This document shows, piece by piece, positions 55,931 to 63,979 of a stretch of 64,000 bases of DNA. This stretch comes from a virus. The stretch's first letter is position 1; every line of letters starts with the position of its first letter. The translations under genes were made by a program, and so were the position numbers. Below the pieces are notes generated by a model that was not told the DNA's origin, ran no database searches, and saw only the letters and a list, made by a program, of their open reading frames with translations. The stretch is taken from positions 1-64,000 of IMG/VR virus record IMGVR_UViG_3300041411_000074, one strand, 5' to 3'.

Positions 55931-56314
55931 ATGAAATTTAAAAGTGGCGACAAGGTTGTACGGATTAAGTCTGATTGGGATGTGGTTCGTGTTGGTGGAG
56001 TTTATATTGTTCGATATCAGGAGACTGATGGTGTATACTTGAGTGATCTGCAAGGTAAGGTACTTGTAGGCTGTTATGATCCGGCATACTTTCAGCTTCT
56101 TGTAGAAGTGTCAGCTACGCCAGTAACACCAAACTACGCAGCAGCCTTCAATACTTGGATGGACGACTATGTGAACAATCCACAAGCATACGAGAATTCC
56201 CATGAAAGTGCAGTACGCCATTTGAAAGAGAAGCTTAATGGTGAAGAGCCGTCTTATGGTGAAGTTTGTGCAGAAGTGCTTGTAAATTATATTAATAAAT
56301 TGGAGAATAAATAA
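55931..56314 (+). CDS. hypothetical SH3-like protein
   Basis: 127 aa after AAGGAGAG. N-terminal FKSGDKVVRIKSDWDVVRVG resembles a small SH3/KOW barrel, as in 62568's product; C-terminal helical and acidic. TAATG to the next gene. Unknown. Confidence 0.65.
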   Translation: MKFKSGDKVVRIKSDWDVVRVGGVYIVRYQETDGVYLSDLQGKVLVGCYDPAYFQLLVEVSATPVTPNYAAAFNTWMDDYVNNPQAYENSHESAVRHLKEKLNGEEPSYGEVCAEVLVNYINKLENK

Positions 56315-56484
56315 TGAAAACTATCTATACCTATCTCGTAGCAGATGACAGCAACGTATATGCTGAAACAAATACACGCGAAGATGCAAGGAATTACTTG
56401 CGTGATATTAAAGCAACAGGTAATAAAGCTGTTAAGATATTCCGTGAAGAATACGTTCGTATTGCTTATACACAGGTACGTTAA
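56314..56484 (+). CDS. hypothetical protein
   Basis: 56 aa: IYTYLVADDSNVYAETNTRE, a beta-alpha-beta pattern with a basic end. Coupled. Unknown. Confidence 0.6.
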   Translation: MKTIYTYLVADDSNVYAETNTREDARNYLRDIKATGNKAVKIFREEYVRIAYTQVR

Positions 56485-56485
56485 C

Positions 56486-56752
56486 ATGGGAAAGATTACC
56501 ATACGTGAAACAAGCTCTGTTGATAACGGAACTTCCTCTTCACACTCAGAAGTAGAGTATATCTTTGAGGATAGCTCGGATTACTTCGCTTGGAGTGAGC
56601 AGAAAGCAGAAGCTATTAACAACGCTGTTAAAGCTTATGTTGGTGGCTTGGATTTTGGTAGTGCATTTGAAACACCACTTGAGGAAGAGTCAGCAGATAA
56701 CGTGACAGAGATTAAAGTGGCTAAGAAGATTAAAGAGCCGACTAAGCATTAA
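56486..56752 (+). CDS. hypothetical protein
   Basis: 88 aa from the ATG after the previous stop. Ser-rich acidic start, helical middle (WSEQKAEAINNAVKAYVGGL), basic end (KVAKKIKEPTKH). Unknown. Confidence 0.6.
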   Translation: MGKITIRETSSVDNGTSSSHSEVEYIFEDSSDYFAWSEQKAEAINNAVKAYVGGLDFGSAFETPLEEESADNVTEIKVAKKIKEPTKH

Positions 56753-56766
56753 TTAAGGAGAAATGT

Positions 56767-57108
56767 GTGTTTAATTATAGTCCTGATGAAACAAAGATTT
56801 TGATTGATGGGAAGAAGATTGAAGGCTTGGCTAACAAGTTTCTGACTAACGCAAGCGGACGAGGCTTTACGCTCACCCTACATGGTGGTAGTCAGTGGCA
56901 TAAATATCTTGACGGTCTTGTGTTCAGCAAGTACAGTAAAACTGTTAATGTATCTGTGGAAATTGCTTTGACTGATGAAGACGTGCAGTCCGACTTGTTC
57001 GATATTAAAGGTGACTTTATTTTGGTCAGTTGGAGTTACAATCTTAGTTCGGAAACTTTCCCAGAAGTAAGTTATAGCTTTGTGCATAACAGTCCAATCT
57101 ATAGTTAA
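56767..57108 (+). CDS. hypothetical beta-rich protein
   Basis: 113 aa from GTG after AAGGAG. Alternating strands (RGFTLTLHGGSQWHKYLDGL, TVNVSVEIALTDED). It lies before the SSB promoter. Unknown. Confidence 0.65.
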   Translation: MFNYSPDETKILIDGKKIEGLANKFLTNASGRGFTLTLHGGSQWHKYLDGLVFSKYSKTVNVSVEIALTDEDVQSDLFDIKGDFILVSWSYNLSSETFPEVSYSFVHNSPIYS

Positions 57109-57115
57109 AAAGAAT

Positions 57116-57144
57116 TTGTCGAAAGACAGATACATCCTCACAAT
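57116..57144 (+). promoter_or_regulatory. possible promoter of the SSB gene
   Basis: -35 TTGTCG (57116-57121), 17-bp spacer, -10 CACAAT (57139-57144). The palindrome TCACA/TGTGA (57138-57151) overlaps the -10 box. Confidence 0.5.
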
Positions 57145-57187
57145 AATGTGAACATGTAAATATACACAACTTAATAGAGAAAATTAA

Positions 57188-57886
57188 ATGACTAACAAAA
57201 CAGAAGTAATTGTACGTGACTTACCTAAATCGGGCACTCTGGAGACAGCTAACGTTTATATCAAGAATGCTGTAGTTTACTATGCAGCAGTACATGAACC
57301 AAAGCTTAAATATCAATCTGTAGACAAAGAGTTTAGTGCAACAGTCTTCGTAGATGAAGAAGCCAAGGATCGTTTGCTGGACGAAGTAATGGTTAACAAA
57401 TCCTTCTCCCAAGTAGGCATCACCAAAACTAGCAAGCCACCTCGGAAGATCAAGTTTGCCTTGTCTTCGCAAGTTGAAGAAGGTAAAGCTAATTATGATC
57501 TGGTAGATGGTTTGTGGGGATTTAACATTGCCAAGCCTGAGTTTAGTAAGAAGGGTTTGCCGATGAACGTCAACGTGATTGATGCAGAAGGTAATGCGTT
57601 CACTGAGAACGTGGGCAATGGCTCGGTAGTTAACCTGAAGTTGTTCGGATATAAGAATCAGGACGGTCAACTCACTGTTACATTGGACACTGTTCAAGTA
57701 GTAGAGCACGTAGCTTATGAAGGCAAAGGTTCGTCTGATTCGGTTGATGATGATGTCTTGGGTGTTAGTTATAAGGTGAAGAAGACTGAGGCTAAGCCTG
57801 CTGAAGAGGAAGTTCCAGCACCGAAGGTCAAGGCTGCTCCGCAACCTGAACCAGAGGACGAAGAACTGGGTGACTTGCCTTTTTGA
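57188..57886 (+). CDS. ssDNA-binding protein (T7 gp2.5-like)
   Basis: 232 aa. OB-fold-like beta-rich body (residues 10-185: KNAVVYYAAVHEP..., RKIKFALSSQV, VNLKLFGYKNQDGQ) and an acidic flexible tail ending DEELGDLPF, with terminal Phe as in T7 gp2.5. By family it coats single strands and recruits polymerase and helicase through the tail. A reverse-strand frame of the same length is only a shadow. Confidence 0.85.
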   Translation: MTNKTEVIVRDLPKSGTLETANVYIKNAVVYYAAVHEPKLKYQSVDKEFSATVFVDEEAKDRLLDEVMVNKSFSQVGITKTSKPPRKIKFALSSQVEEGKANYDLVDGLWGFNIAKPEFSKKGLPMNVNVIDAEGNAFTENVGNGSVVNLKLFGYKNQDGQLTVTLDTVQVVEHVAYEGKGSSDSVDDDVLGVSYKVKKTEAKPAEEEVPAPKVKAAPQPEPEDEELGDLPF

Positions 57887-57951
57887 TCTAAGGAATTCTG
57901 CACAAGGATGTGCAACCATTTAAAACAAATTAATTTAGTAGGAGAAATAAT

Positions 57952-58200
57952 ATGAAAGAGCGTCAATCCCTCTACAGCCGTGCGTATCAATTGGCTCAAG
58001 AAGCAATCACCAATAAAGAAGATGTAAAAGAACTTGCTGGTGAATTTACATACGATAAAGAATATAACACTGACGGCTTTGATAAAGTCGAAGTAAAGAA
58101 TATTGTTAAAGCAGCACAAGCAAAAGCCAAGCAAGACAATCTTGCAGAGAAGGTTGAAGAACTGAATAAACTTCAACAGATTCAAGAAGCTTATAGCTGA
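57952..58200 (+). CDS. hypothetical helical protein
   Basis: 82 aa after AGGAGAAA, helical and Lys/Glu-rich (QAKAKQDNLAEKVEELNKLQ). A terminator follows 16 bp on. Unknown. Confidence 0.65.
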   Translation: MKERQSLYSRAYQLAQEAITNKEDVKELAGEFTYDKEYNTDGFDKVEVKNIVKAAQAKAKQDNLAEKVEELNKLQQIQEAYS

Positions 58201-58216
58201 GCAATTAAGTTCAAAT

Positions 58217-58241
58217 AGCCGGTGAAATATCCGGCTTTCTT
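58217..58241 (+). terminator. intrinsic terminator
   Basis: Stem AGCCGG/CCGGCT (58217-58222, 58231-58236) with 8-nt loop, then TTCTTTT. It divides the SSB unit from the exonuclease unit. Confidence 0.8.
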
Positions 58242-58260
58242 TTACCAACGGAGTATTATT

Positions 58261-58554
58261 ATGGGTGTCGAGTATTCAGCACGGATTCTTGTTGGACTTC
58301 CCCACGAAGATCTTGAAGAATTCTTACAGGATGTAGAAGATCATTATGATGTGGGGTTGTATGTTTGCAGTCCGTATTACGATGCAAGCTATGGAGATTC
58401 CTTGTTTGGTGTTCTTGTAGAGCACTGTGATGATTTTAGTTATACAGAAATTGATGAGTTTAATTGGTCAGAGAAAGTCTGTAAAGCACATCAAGAGTTT
58501 ACAAAGATCACTGGTAAGAAGGGTGTGCTGTTCCTCTCTACTTACGGGAGTTGA
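58261..58554 (+). CDS. hypothetical protein
   Basis: 97 aa from the ATG after CGGAG. GVEYSARILVGLPHEDLEEF opening, two Cys, acidic. It overlaps the exonuclease's start region (TGA A ATG). Unknown. Confidence 0.65.
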   Translation: MGVEYSARILVGLPHEDLEEFLQDVEDHYDVGLYVCSPYYDASYGDSLFGVLVEHCDDFSYTEIDEFNWSEKVCKAHQEFTKITGKKGVLFLSTYGS

Positions 58555-58555
58555 A

Positions 58556-59554
58556 ATGACAAAACTAACATCAATAATTGACCTAGATTACGTAAAGTAC
58601 GCTTCTGCATCAGTTGGTGAAAAACGTTCTATTGTTGTCACACACAAAGCTTCGGGACGTGAAAAGGAGTTTTCCACTAGAACTGAATTCTACGGACGGG
58701 ATAAAGCAAAATCCGGTGGATGGCTTGGGGAACTAAACGCTAAACGTGAAAGTCCATTTACTGTAGATGAGTTTGATATTATTGATCGTCAAGTTGCTGA
58801 GCCAGTTGATCACGTATTGCAAATTGCAAAGACTCAAGTTGAAGGTGATCTAAAAAGACTTGGTACAAATAAATACAAAGCTTTCTTGGGCAAGGGTGAT
58901 AGCTTTCGTGTTGAACTGTCTACACTGAAGAAGTATAAAGATAATCGAAAAGATATGCTTCGCCCCTTGCACATGGATGCAGTTACAGAGTATCTTGAAC
59001 GTAAGTTTAAAGCTGAGATTGTCACAGGGATTGAGGCTGATGATCGTTGTGTAATTGAAGCTTACAATAATCCTAATGCTGTGATTCAGGGGTTAGATAA
59101 AGATTACTATGGACAACCCGTCAAGTTCTTTAACGTCAATCGACCAGAAGAAGGTATTCAAGACTGCAATCAGTTTGGTAGCTTGTGGTTAGATGATAAA
59201 GGAGATGTTCGTGGCATTGGACGTATGCACCTTTATTGGCAAGTAGGTAGTAATGATACATCCGATAACTATGCTGCAAACTGCTTCTCAGACATTAAAT
59301 GGGCAGGAAAATCAGCCTATAAAAGCTTAGTAGAAGCTAAGACAGACAGTGAGGCATGGGAGAAGCTTAAAGAGGTTTTCCAGCATCTTTACCCCGAAGA
59401 TAAGACTGTTTTAGGCTGGAGAAATGACTCTATCAACATCACTTGGGATTATGTTTTGAATGAATGCTTCATGATGGCTAGGATGTTGAAGGTTGAAGGT
59501 GAAAATATTAATGCTTATGATGTGATGGATAAATTGGGTGTAAGTTATGCTTAA
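58556..59554 (+). CDS. 5'-3' exonuclease (T7 gp6-like / FEN fold)
   Basis: 332 aa. Metal-binding acidic residues in the FEN order: IIDLDYVKY (Asp9, Asp11), EADDRCVIEAY (about 175), GLDKDYYG, and GSNDTSDNYA. Lacks a polymerase partner domain, as in T7 gp6 and T5 D15. By family it removes RNA primers, processes ends and helps recombination; host DNA breakdown is possible. Coupled to the HNH nuclease (TTATG overlap). Confidence 0.85.
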   Translation: MTKLTSIIDLDYVKYASASVGEKRSIVVTHKASGREKEFSTRTEFYGRDKAKSGGWLGELNAKRESPFTVDEFDIIDRQVAEPVDHVLQIAKTQVEGDLKRLGTNKYKAFLGKGDSFRVELSTLKKYKDNRKDMLRPLHMDAVTEYLERKFKAEIVTGIEADDRCVIEAYNNPNAVIQGLDKDYYGQPVKFFNVNRPEEGIQDCNQFGSLWLDDKGDVRGIGRMHLYWQVGSNDTSDNYAANCFSDIKWAGKSAYKSLVEAKTDSEAWEKLKEVFQHLYPEDKTVLGWRNDSINITWDYVLNECFMMARMLKVEGENINAYDVMDKLGVSYA

Positions 59555-60101
59555 GGAGCCTTGGCTAACCCCAGAAGGGATGAAGATATGGAAAACTGAA
59601 TCCCAATACTGGAACTGGTTGCGTGGCTCACTTCGAAGATTATGGGGTGATTATCCTCTACGCAAAGAGTGGAAAGCTAGACAACTACGTTTAATTACAC
59701 CAGAAGAGAAAGCTAGTAAACTGTTTCATCCATCAACAAAGAATCTTGGACAATGTTTTTATTGTAAGCAATGGTTTGCAGGGAGTAAACTTGAGTGTGA
59801 CCATAAAACACCATCTGACGGCTGTAGATCAAAAGAGACAGCAGAATCATTCTTGTGGTATTGTGGAGGTGGTGTAGGAGATGAGTGGGTCTTGAGCTGT
59901 AAGCCCTGTCACAAAGTTAAGACTCATTCTGAACGTCAAGGGCTGACAATGGATGAGAGTAGAATAGACAAAGAAATCATTGCTATCATGAACGCTAAAA
60001 CAGATAGACAGTGGCTAGAACAACGTAGTATAGTGCCAGCAAGCAATGCTAAGAAAAGACGGCGGCAAATTGAGGAGGAAATGAAGAATGAAACTGTTTA
60101 A
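59547..60101 (+). CDS. HNH endonuclease (endonuclease VII-like)
   Basis: 184 aa. Zinc site CFYC and CKPC, HNH core LECDHKTPSDGC and CHKVKTHSERQ, basic N-terminus (WLRGSLRRLWGDYPLRKEWK) and tail (KKRRRQIEEEMK). In phages such enzymes resolve branched DNA or act in packaging; a homing role is less likely because it sits inside the replication module and overlaps both neighbours. Confidence 0.75.
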   Translation: MLKEPWLTPEGMKIWKTESQYWNWLRGSLRRLWGDYPLRKEWKARQLRLITPEEKASKLFHPSTKNLGQCFYCKQWFAGSKLECDHKTPSDGCRSKETAESFLWYCGGGVGDEWVLSCKPCHKVKTHSERQGLTMDESRIDKEIIAIMNAKTDRQWLEQRSIVPASNAKKRRRQIEEEMKNETV

Positions 60102-60318
60102 ACTTTACTGTGTGGAAAGTCCCGGCTGGGATTGCAATCATGGATTCGTTATAAGGGCAAAAGATGAATTGGCTGCACGAGAGCTTGCACAAAATCAAAT
60201 TTCTGATGAAAAGGGTGGCAGTAAAGAATTCTGGCTAGATTCAAACTTCTCTAGTTGCGAAGAGATTAAAGTAAACGGTGATCCTGAAATTATCCTTAAT
60301 GATTTTAACGCTGGTTAG
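60088..60318 (+). CDS. hypothetical protein
   Basis: 76 aa, overlapping the HNH end by 14 nt: KLFKLYCVESPGWDCNHGFV, then an ARELAQNQI helix. Unknown. Confidence 0.65.
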   Translation: MKLFKLYCVESPGWDCNHGFVIRAKDELAARELAQNQISDEKGGSKEFWLDSNFSSCEEIKVNGDPEIILNDFNAG

Positions 60319-60328
60319 GAGAACAACA

Positions 60329-60574
60329 ATGACTGACAAGAAACTTAAAGTTAACAATGCAGCGTACACTGAACTTAGTATTCAAATTGCTGTACTTCAA
60401 GCATCTGTGGATAAACTTCTTCAGTTGGCTATGAAGCCTGAGCAAGAGATTACTATTGAACCACTTCGTATTAAATCTTTGAAAGACATTATGCCCGAAG
60501 ACATTGAGAATGCACGACTGTTGTTTAATGATATTGTTCCAACAGATGAAGAATTCTTGGAGAATTTCAAATGA
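60329..60574 (+). CDS. hypothetical protein
   Basis: 81 aa from the ATG after AGGAGAAC. Helical start (LSIQIAVLQASVDKLLQLAM), acidic C-terminus. ATGA to the next gene. Unknown. Confidence 0.65.
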   Translation: MTDKKLKVNNAAYTELSIQIAVLQASVDKLLQLAMKPEQEITIEPLRIKSLKDIMPEDIENARLLFNDIVPTDEEFLENFK

Positions 60575-60663
60575 TTAAAGATTATTGGACAGCAATCTTC
60601 TGGTGCGAATTTATCCAGTTTAGTGTTTATTTTAATGTGTGGTGCTCACAATTGGGGATCTAG
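60571..60663 (+). CDS. aromatic micro-protein
   Basis: 30 aa, aromatic/hydrophobic (YWTAIFWCEFIQFSVYFNVW). Coupled by ATGA; may be a membrane peptide. Confidence 0.45.
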   Translation: MIKDYWTAIFWCEFIQFSVYFNVWCSQLGI

Positions 60664-60665
60664 AT

Positions 60666-60881
60666 ATGTCAGTTATAGAGATGTTTCCAAAGAAACCAGA
60701 CACAGAGAAATCACTAGGGCACTCTATCTCTAAGTTAGACTTCTGGAAAGGGAGAAATGAGATTATAAGCAGAGATTTCCATTCATTTAGTGTCTACCAA
60801 AAACAAGAGACGCTGGACACCGTGCTTGACATCAATAACAAATTGTACCAACTTATTTTAGAATTGAAGGGAGAGATTTAA
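60666..60881 (+). CDS. hypothetical protein
   Basis: 71 aa; GGGGAT acts as ribosome site. KKPDTEKSLGHSISKLDFWK, helical end. It abuts the next TTG. Unknown. Confidence 0.6.
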   Translation: MSVIEMFPKKPDTEKSLGHSISKLDFWKGRNEIISRDFHSFSVYQKQETLDTVLDINNKLYQLILELKGEI

Positions 60882-61784
60882 TTGAGTGAAGTAGAATGGA
60901 AACAACAGGCAATTGAATTAGCAAAGACTGGTAAAAGTTGGAGAAAGATTGCAGAATTGGTAGACAAACCACGCTCAACTGTTTCTGATTACTTGCGTAA
61001 AGAGTTCAGCCAAGTTGTTGTAGACAACCGTCGTTCTTCAGAAACTTATTCTGTACGAAAGAACGATAAAGTTGAACATGACAACAGTCGAATCTTGTTG
61101 ATCAGTGATTTGCATATTCCTTATCACCACCAAGATGCTATTGCTTTCTTGAAACACTTGAAAGATAAATATAACCCAACACGAGTAATCTGTTTAGGGG
61201 ATGAGGTTGATGGTCACGCCTTGAGCTTCCATGATAGTGATCCAGATTTGCCAAGTGCTGGTGACGAAATTCGTCAAGCTTTGCCTGTTATTGCTGAACT
61301 ATTTAAAATCTTTCCAAAGATGGATATTCTTGAAAGTAATCACGGTAGTTTGGTGTGGCGTAAGGCTAAAGTATTTGGCATTCCAAAGCACTATATTAAA
61401 TCTTATAATGAAGTGCTGGGCGTAGACAGCGGTTGGAAATGGAGTTTTGATCTTACTGTAGACTTACCTAATGGACAGAAATGCTATATGCACCACGGTA
61501 AGACAAGTAATATTATTCAACTAAGTCAACAGATGGGCATGAATGCAACTCAAGGCCACTACCATGAAACATTCAAGATTGATTATTGGGGCAACAGCAC
61601 AGGACTTTATTGGGGTATGCAGTGTGGTTGTCTTATTGATGATGACAAACTTGCATTTAATTATAACAATGTAAATATTAAAAGGCCGATTATTGGGACA
61701 GGGTTGATTATTGACTCTATGCCTGTGTTGGAGCCAATGCGGCTAAACTCAGAAGGAAGGTGGGTAGGTGCAAAAGTCAATTGA
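60882..61784 (+). CDS. calcineurin-like metallophosphoesterase with N-terminal HTH
   Basis: 300 aa from TTG after GGGAGAG. Residues 8-40 form a helix-turn-helix (WRKIAELVDKPRSTVSDYL). The phosphoesterase has DLHIPYHH (Asp76, His78), LGDEVDGH (Asp107), SNHGS (Asn153, His154), HHGK (about 204) and GHYH (226, 228): the full di-metal site. Fused HTH-MPE proteins are common in phages. DNA-end or nucleotide processing at bound DNA is plausible, but the substrate is unknown. Confidence 0.82.
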   Translation: MSEVEWKQQAIELAKTGKSWRKIAELVDKPRSTVSDYLRKEFSQVVVDNRRSSETYSVRKNDKVEHDNSRILLISDLHIPYHHQDAIAFLKHLKDKYNPTRVICLGDEVDGHALSFHDSDPDLPSAGDEIRQALPVIAELFKIFPKMDILESNHGSLVWRKAKVFGIPKHYIKSYNEVLGVDSGWKWSFDLTVDLPNGQKCYMHHGKTSNIIQLSQQMGMNATQGHYHETFKIDYWGNSTGLYWGMQCGCLIDDDKLAFNYNNVNIKRPIIGTGLIIDSMPVLEPMRLNSEGRWVGAKVN

Positions 61785-62430
61785 TTTGACAGGAAAGATT
61801 TTTGGTAGATGGACAGTTCTTTCCAGGGGTGTGGATTATATTTACCCATCCACCGGTAAGAGGGCTCTTCGATGGAACTGTCTTTGTATCTGCGGAAAAG
61901 AAAAACTGGTGCATGGACCACACCTAAAGAACGGGACTAGTGTAAGCTGTGGGTGTTATAATGTTGAGCAAAGTTCTACACACGGACTATCCAATATGAG
62001 GGCTTACAAAGCATACTGGCACATGGTTAGACGCTGCTCCGAAAATGCATCAGATAAGGACAGAGAGTGCTATTATGATAAAGGAATTGGTGTTTGTGAT
62101 CGTTGGCAAGATGTGGTACTATTTGTAGAGGATATGGGAGAGTGTCCTGACGGATTTGAATTAGAGCGTCTCAATCCGGCTTTGGGTTATTTCCCTGATA
62201 ATTGCATATGGGCAAATGAGCAGAGACAGGCAGAAAATAGAGGAATGTTTAAAAATAACACATCGGGTAAAACAGGTGTAAATTTTGATGCGAAACTTGG
62301 TAAATGGCGTGCTATTCTACAAAAGAATAAAGTAAGATATGATGGCGGTGTCTACTTAAGTTTTGAGGCAGCTTGTGATGCAAGGGATAAGTTAGAACTT
62401 GAACACCTTGGCTATCTTAAGGAGAATTGA
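61768..62430 (+). CDS. AP2/HNH-type homing endonuclease (copy 6) with Cys-rich head
   Basis: 220 aa from GTG, overlapping the phosphoesterase end by 17 nt. The head has LTGKIFGRWTVLSRG, CLCICGKEK, SCGCY, the module also in the endonuclease at 4430. Then HMVRRCS, RECYYDKGIGVCDRW, FELERLNPALGYFPDNC and an AP2-like end (GVNFDAKLGKWRAIL, YLSFEAACDARDKL). By family it is mobile. It lies over the natural start of the gene after it. Confidence 0.82.
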   Translation: MQKSIDLTGKIFGRWTVLSRGVDYIYPSTGKRALRWNCLCICGKEKLVHGPHLKNGTSVSCGCYNVEQSSTHGLSNMRAYKAYWHMVRRCSENASDKDRECYYDKGIGVCDRWQDVVLFVEDMGECPDGFELERLNPALGYFPDNCIWANEQRQAENRGMFKNNTSGKTGVNFDAKLGKWRAILQKNKVRYDGGVYLSFEAACDARDKLELEHLGYLKEN

Positions 62431-62587
62431 AATCGAAAATTATAAGCTACTAAAAACCGTTGATCGGCTTCAGATTGAGGTTGACGGATTGACGAAGGAG
62501 CTGTACACTCTCAAACAACAGCAAGCGGACATGATCGAACAAATTAGACGTTTGAAGGAGATGAATAATGACGGTAGCGGAAAGTGA
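62399..62587 (+). CDS. coiled-coil small protein with unclear start
   Basis: Up to 62 aa. Coiled coil (VDRLQIEVDGLTKELYTLKQ). No ATG lies in the right place; the AAGGAG at 62419 precedes only ATT/ATC codons, and TTG codons at 62399 and 62408 lie before it. The natural start may have been lost to endonuclease copy 6. Its end overlaps the next ATG. Confidence 0.45.
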   Translation: MNTLAILRRIEIENYKLLKTVDRLQIEVDGLTKELYTLKQQQADMIEQIRRLKEMNNDGSGK

Positions 62588-63074
62588 GTTTAATATTGGC
62601 GATGCTGTAAAGATTAAAGAGTCAGCTTGGGAAGTAAGTTATCCTGCACTTACTCAGTTTGGTTTCAAACGTGATGCTATTTATGAAGTTAGCGGCGTTT
62701 ATCCAAATCGTGGTATTTCATTAGTGGGTAATACACGGATTTATTATCCTTATTATTTTGAGGTGAGTAGTTCCAACATGATCCAATCGAAGGAAGAGGC
62801 AGAACACACCGGCGGTTCTGTAAACTACTACAAAGTTCACGTAGCTAATCCTACAACGCTTCCTGAAGCTTATGATGCTGAAGCCAATGATATTATTGAG
62901 TCGCTTGGTTTGACATTCGCTGAAGGGAATTTGTTTAAAGCAATCTGGCGTATGGCCGCTGATCGTAATGGTAAGAAAAAGAAAGGTAATAACTCTGTCT
63001 ATGATGCGGAAAAGCTGGTATTCTTTGCAGAACGTGTACTAGTTCAAGAGAAGGCAAAACATGAGTCAGAGTAA
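62568..63074 (+). CDS. SH3-like plus DUF3310-like protein
   Basis: 168 aa. N-terminal FNIGDAVKIKESAWEVSYPA barrel-like part, then SVNYYKVHVANPTTLPEAYD and IIESLGLTFAEGNLFKAIWR with GKKKK, the pattern of DUF3310 (sometimes named nucleotide kinase in phages). A nucleotide-related role is suggested by the MazG neighbour. Overlaps the membrane protein start. Confidence 0.65.
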   Translation: MTVAESEFNIGDAVKIKESAWEVSYPALTQFGFKRDAIYEVSGVYPNRGISLVGNTRIYYPYYFEVSSSNMIQSKEEAEHTGGSVNYYKVHVANPTTLPEAYDAEANDIIESLGLTFAEGNLFKAIWRMAADRNGKKKKGNNSVYDAEKLVFFAERVLVQEKAKHESE

Positions 63075-63285
63075 GAAAGATTCCATTAAAGAGGTTGCAT
63101 GTTCCACAGCCATTGGTATGATTGGAAGCTGGCTTTTGACAATGGGTTGTTTGATGTTCTTCACAGGACCAATTGCTATTGCTACCTCGACAACCATCTT
63201 ATGCACAATCTGGAGTTTGGGACGTGGGTACATTATCCGTCGCCACTTCAATAACAAACAAAATGGAGAAACATATGCAAATTGA
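63061..63285 (+). CDS. conserved membrane protein (DUF7220-like)
   Basis: 74 aa: SQSKKDSIKEVACSTAIGMI, two hydrophobic segments, and a basic RGYIIRRHFNNK end, the arrangement of a small phage membrane family. Function unknown. Confidence 0.65.
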   Translation: MSQSKKDSIKEVACSTAIGMIGSWLLTMGCLMFFTGPIAIATSTTILCTIWSLGRGYIIRRHFNNKQNGETYAN

Positions 63286-63658
63286 TTACACTCAAATCGC
63301 TGCCCTACAAGAACAAATCTATAAAAACAACGTTAAGGCAGGTTGGTGGACTAACCTCACCACAGGTTTTATCAAGCCCCAGAAAGATGTAACAGAAATT
63401 CTGGCTAAGTTGGCTCTTGTACATTCAGAAGTTAGCGAAGCACTTGAAGGCGTACGTAAGAATTTGATGGACGATAAGCTTCCACATCGTCCAATGGCTG
63501 AAGTAGAATGTGCTGATGCGATCATTCGTTTGTTGGATTTGGGTGGTCATGAAGGTTGGGATATTGCAGGAGCTATCAAAGAGAAGTTGGCTTACAACGC
63601 TATTCGTGAAGATCATAAGATTGAAAATCGTATGACTGAAAACGGTAAGAAGGCTTAA
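63275..63658 (+). CDS. MazG-like nucleotide pyrophosphohydrolase
   Basis: 127 aa from the ATG after GGAGAAAC. All-alpha NTP-PPase pattern: LALVHSEVSEALEGVR (E-x-x-E), then EVECADAIIRLLDLGG (E-x-x-x-D). By family it hydrolyses dNTP or NTP (or ppGpp-like) substrates and could tune the nucleotide pool during infection, together with the dCMP deaminase and possible ThyX. Confidence 0.78.
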   Translation: MQIDYTQIAALQEQIYKNNVKAGWWTNLTTGFIKPQKDVTEILAKLALVHSEVSEALEGVRKNLMDDKLPHRPMAEVECADAIIRLLDLGGHEGWDIAGAIKEKLAYNAIREDHKIENRMTENGKKA

Positions 63659-63805
63659 ATGAGTAAAGCCATGAAATTTGATAAAAATGATCTGTATTTG
63701 ATTAAAGATTATTTAGAAGAACTCTTGGAAGACTATCAACTTGATAATCCTGACACAATGCAAAGAGCTATTGAAGTGATTGAGAGACTGATTAAGGAGA
63801 CGTAG
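63659..63805 (+). CDS. hypothetical helical protein
   Basis: 48 aa, AAATG overlap with the previous stop region. Helical, acidic (LYLIKDYLEELLEDYQLDN). Unknown. Confidence 0.6.
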   Translation: MSKAMKFDKNDLYLIKDYLEELLEDYQLDNPDTMQRAIEVIERLIKET

Positions 63806-63979
63806 GTGATTCACGCACATGTTCCAACACAACGACCAAAGTTAGTTTGGCAAGATATTATTAAATCAAAAGAAGACTATACAAACCTAGCTAAATCAGG
63901 CATGATGCATGTGTACTTTCCAGAGATTAGTTGGAAAGAGGTTGAAGAGTATTTGAATAAGGAGAGTGTTAGTGAGTAG
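63806..63979 (+). CDS. hypothetical protein
   Basis: 57 aa from GTG after AAGGAG: HVPTQRPKLVWQDIIKSKED. Overlaps the next GTG by 8 nt. Unknown. Confidence 0.55.
   Translation: MIHAHVPTQRPKLVWQDIIKSKEDYTNLAKSGMMHVYFPEISWKEVEEYLNKESVSE

Noticed and set aside
57221-57919. 232-codon frame on the - strand
   Set aside because: It mirrors the SSB gene, which has coupling, known fold and acidic tail; the reverse frame has no ribosome site or protein-like motifs.
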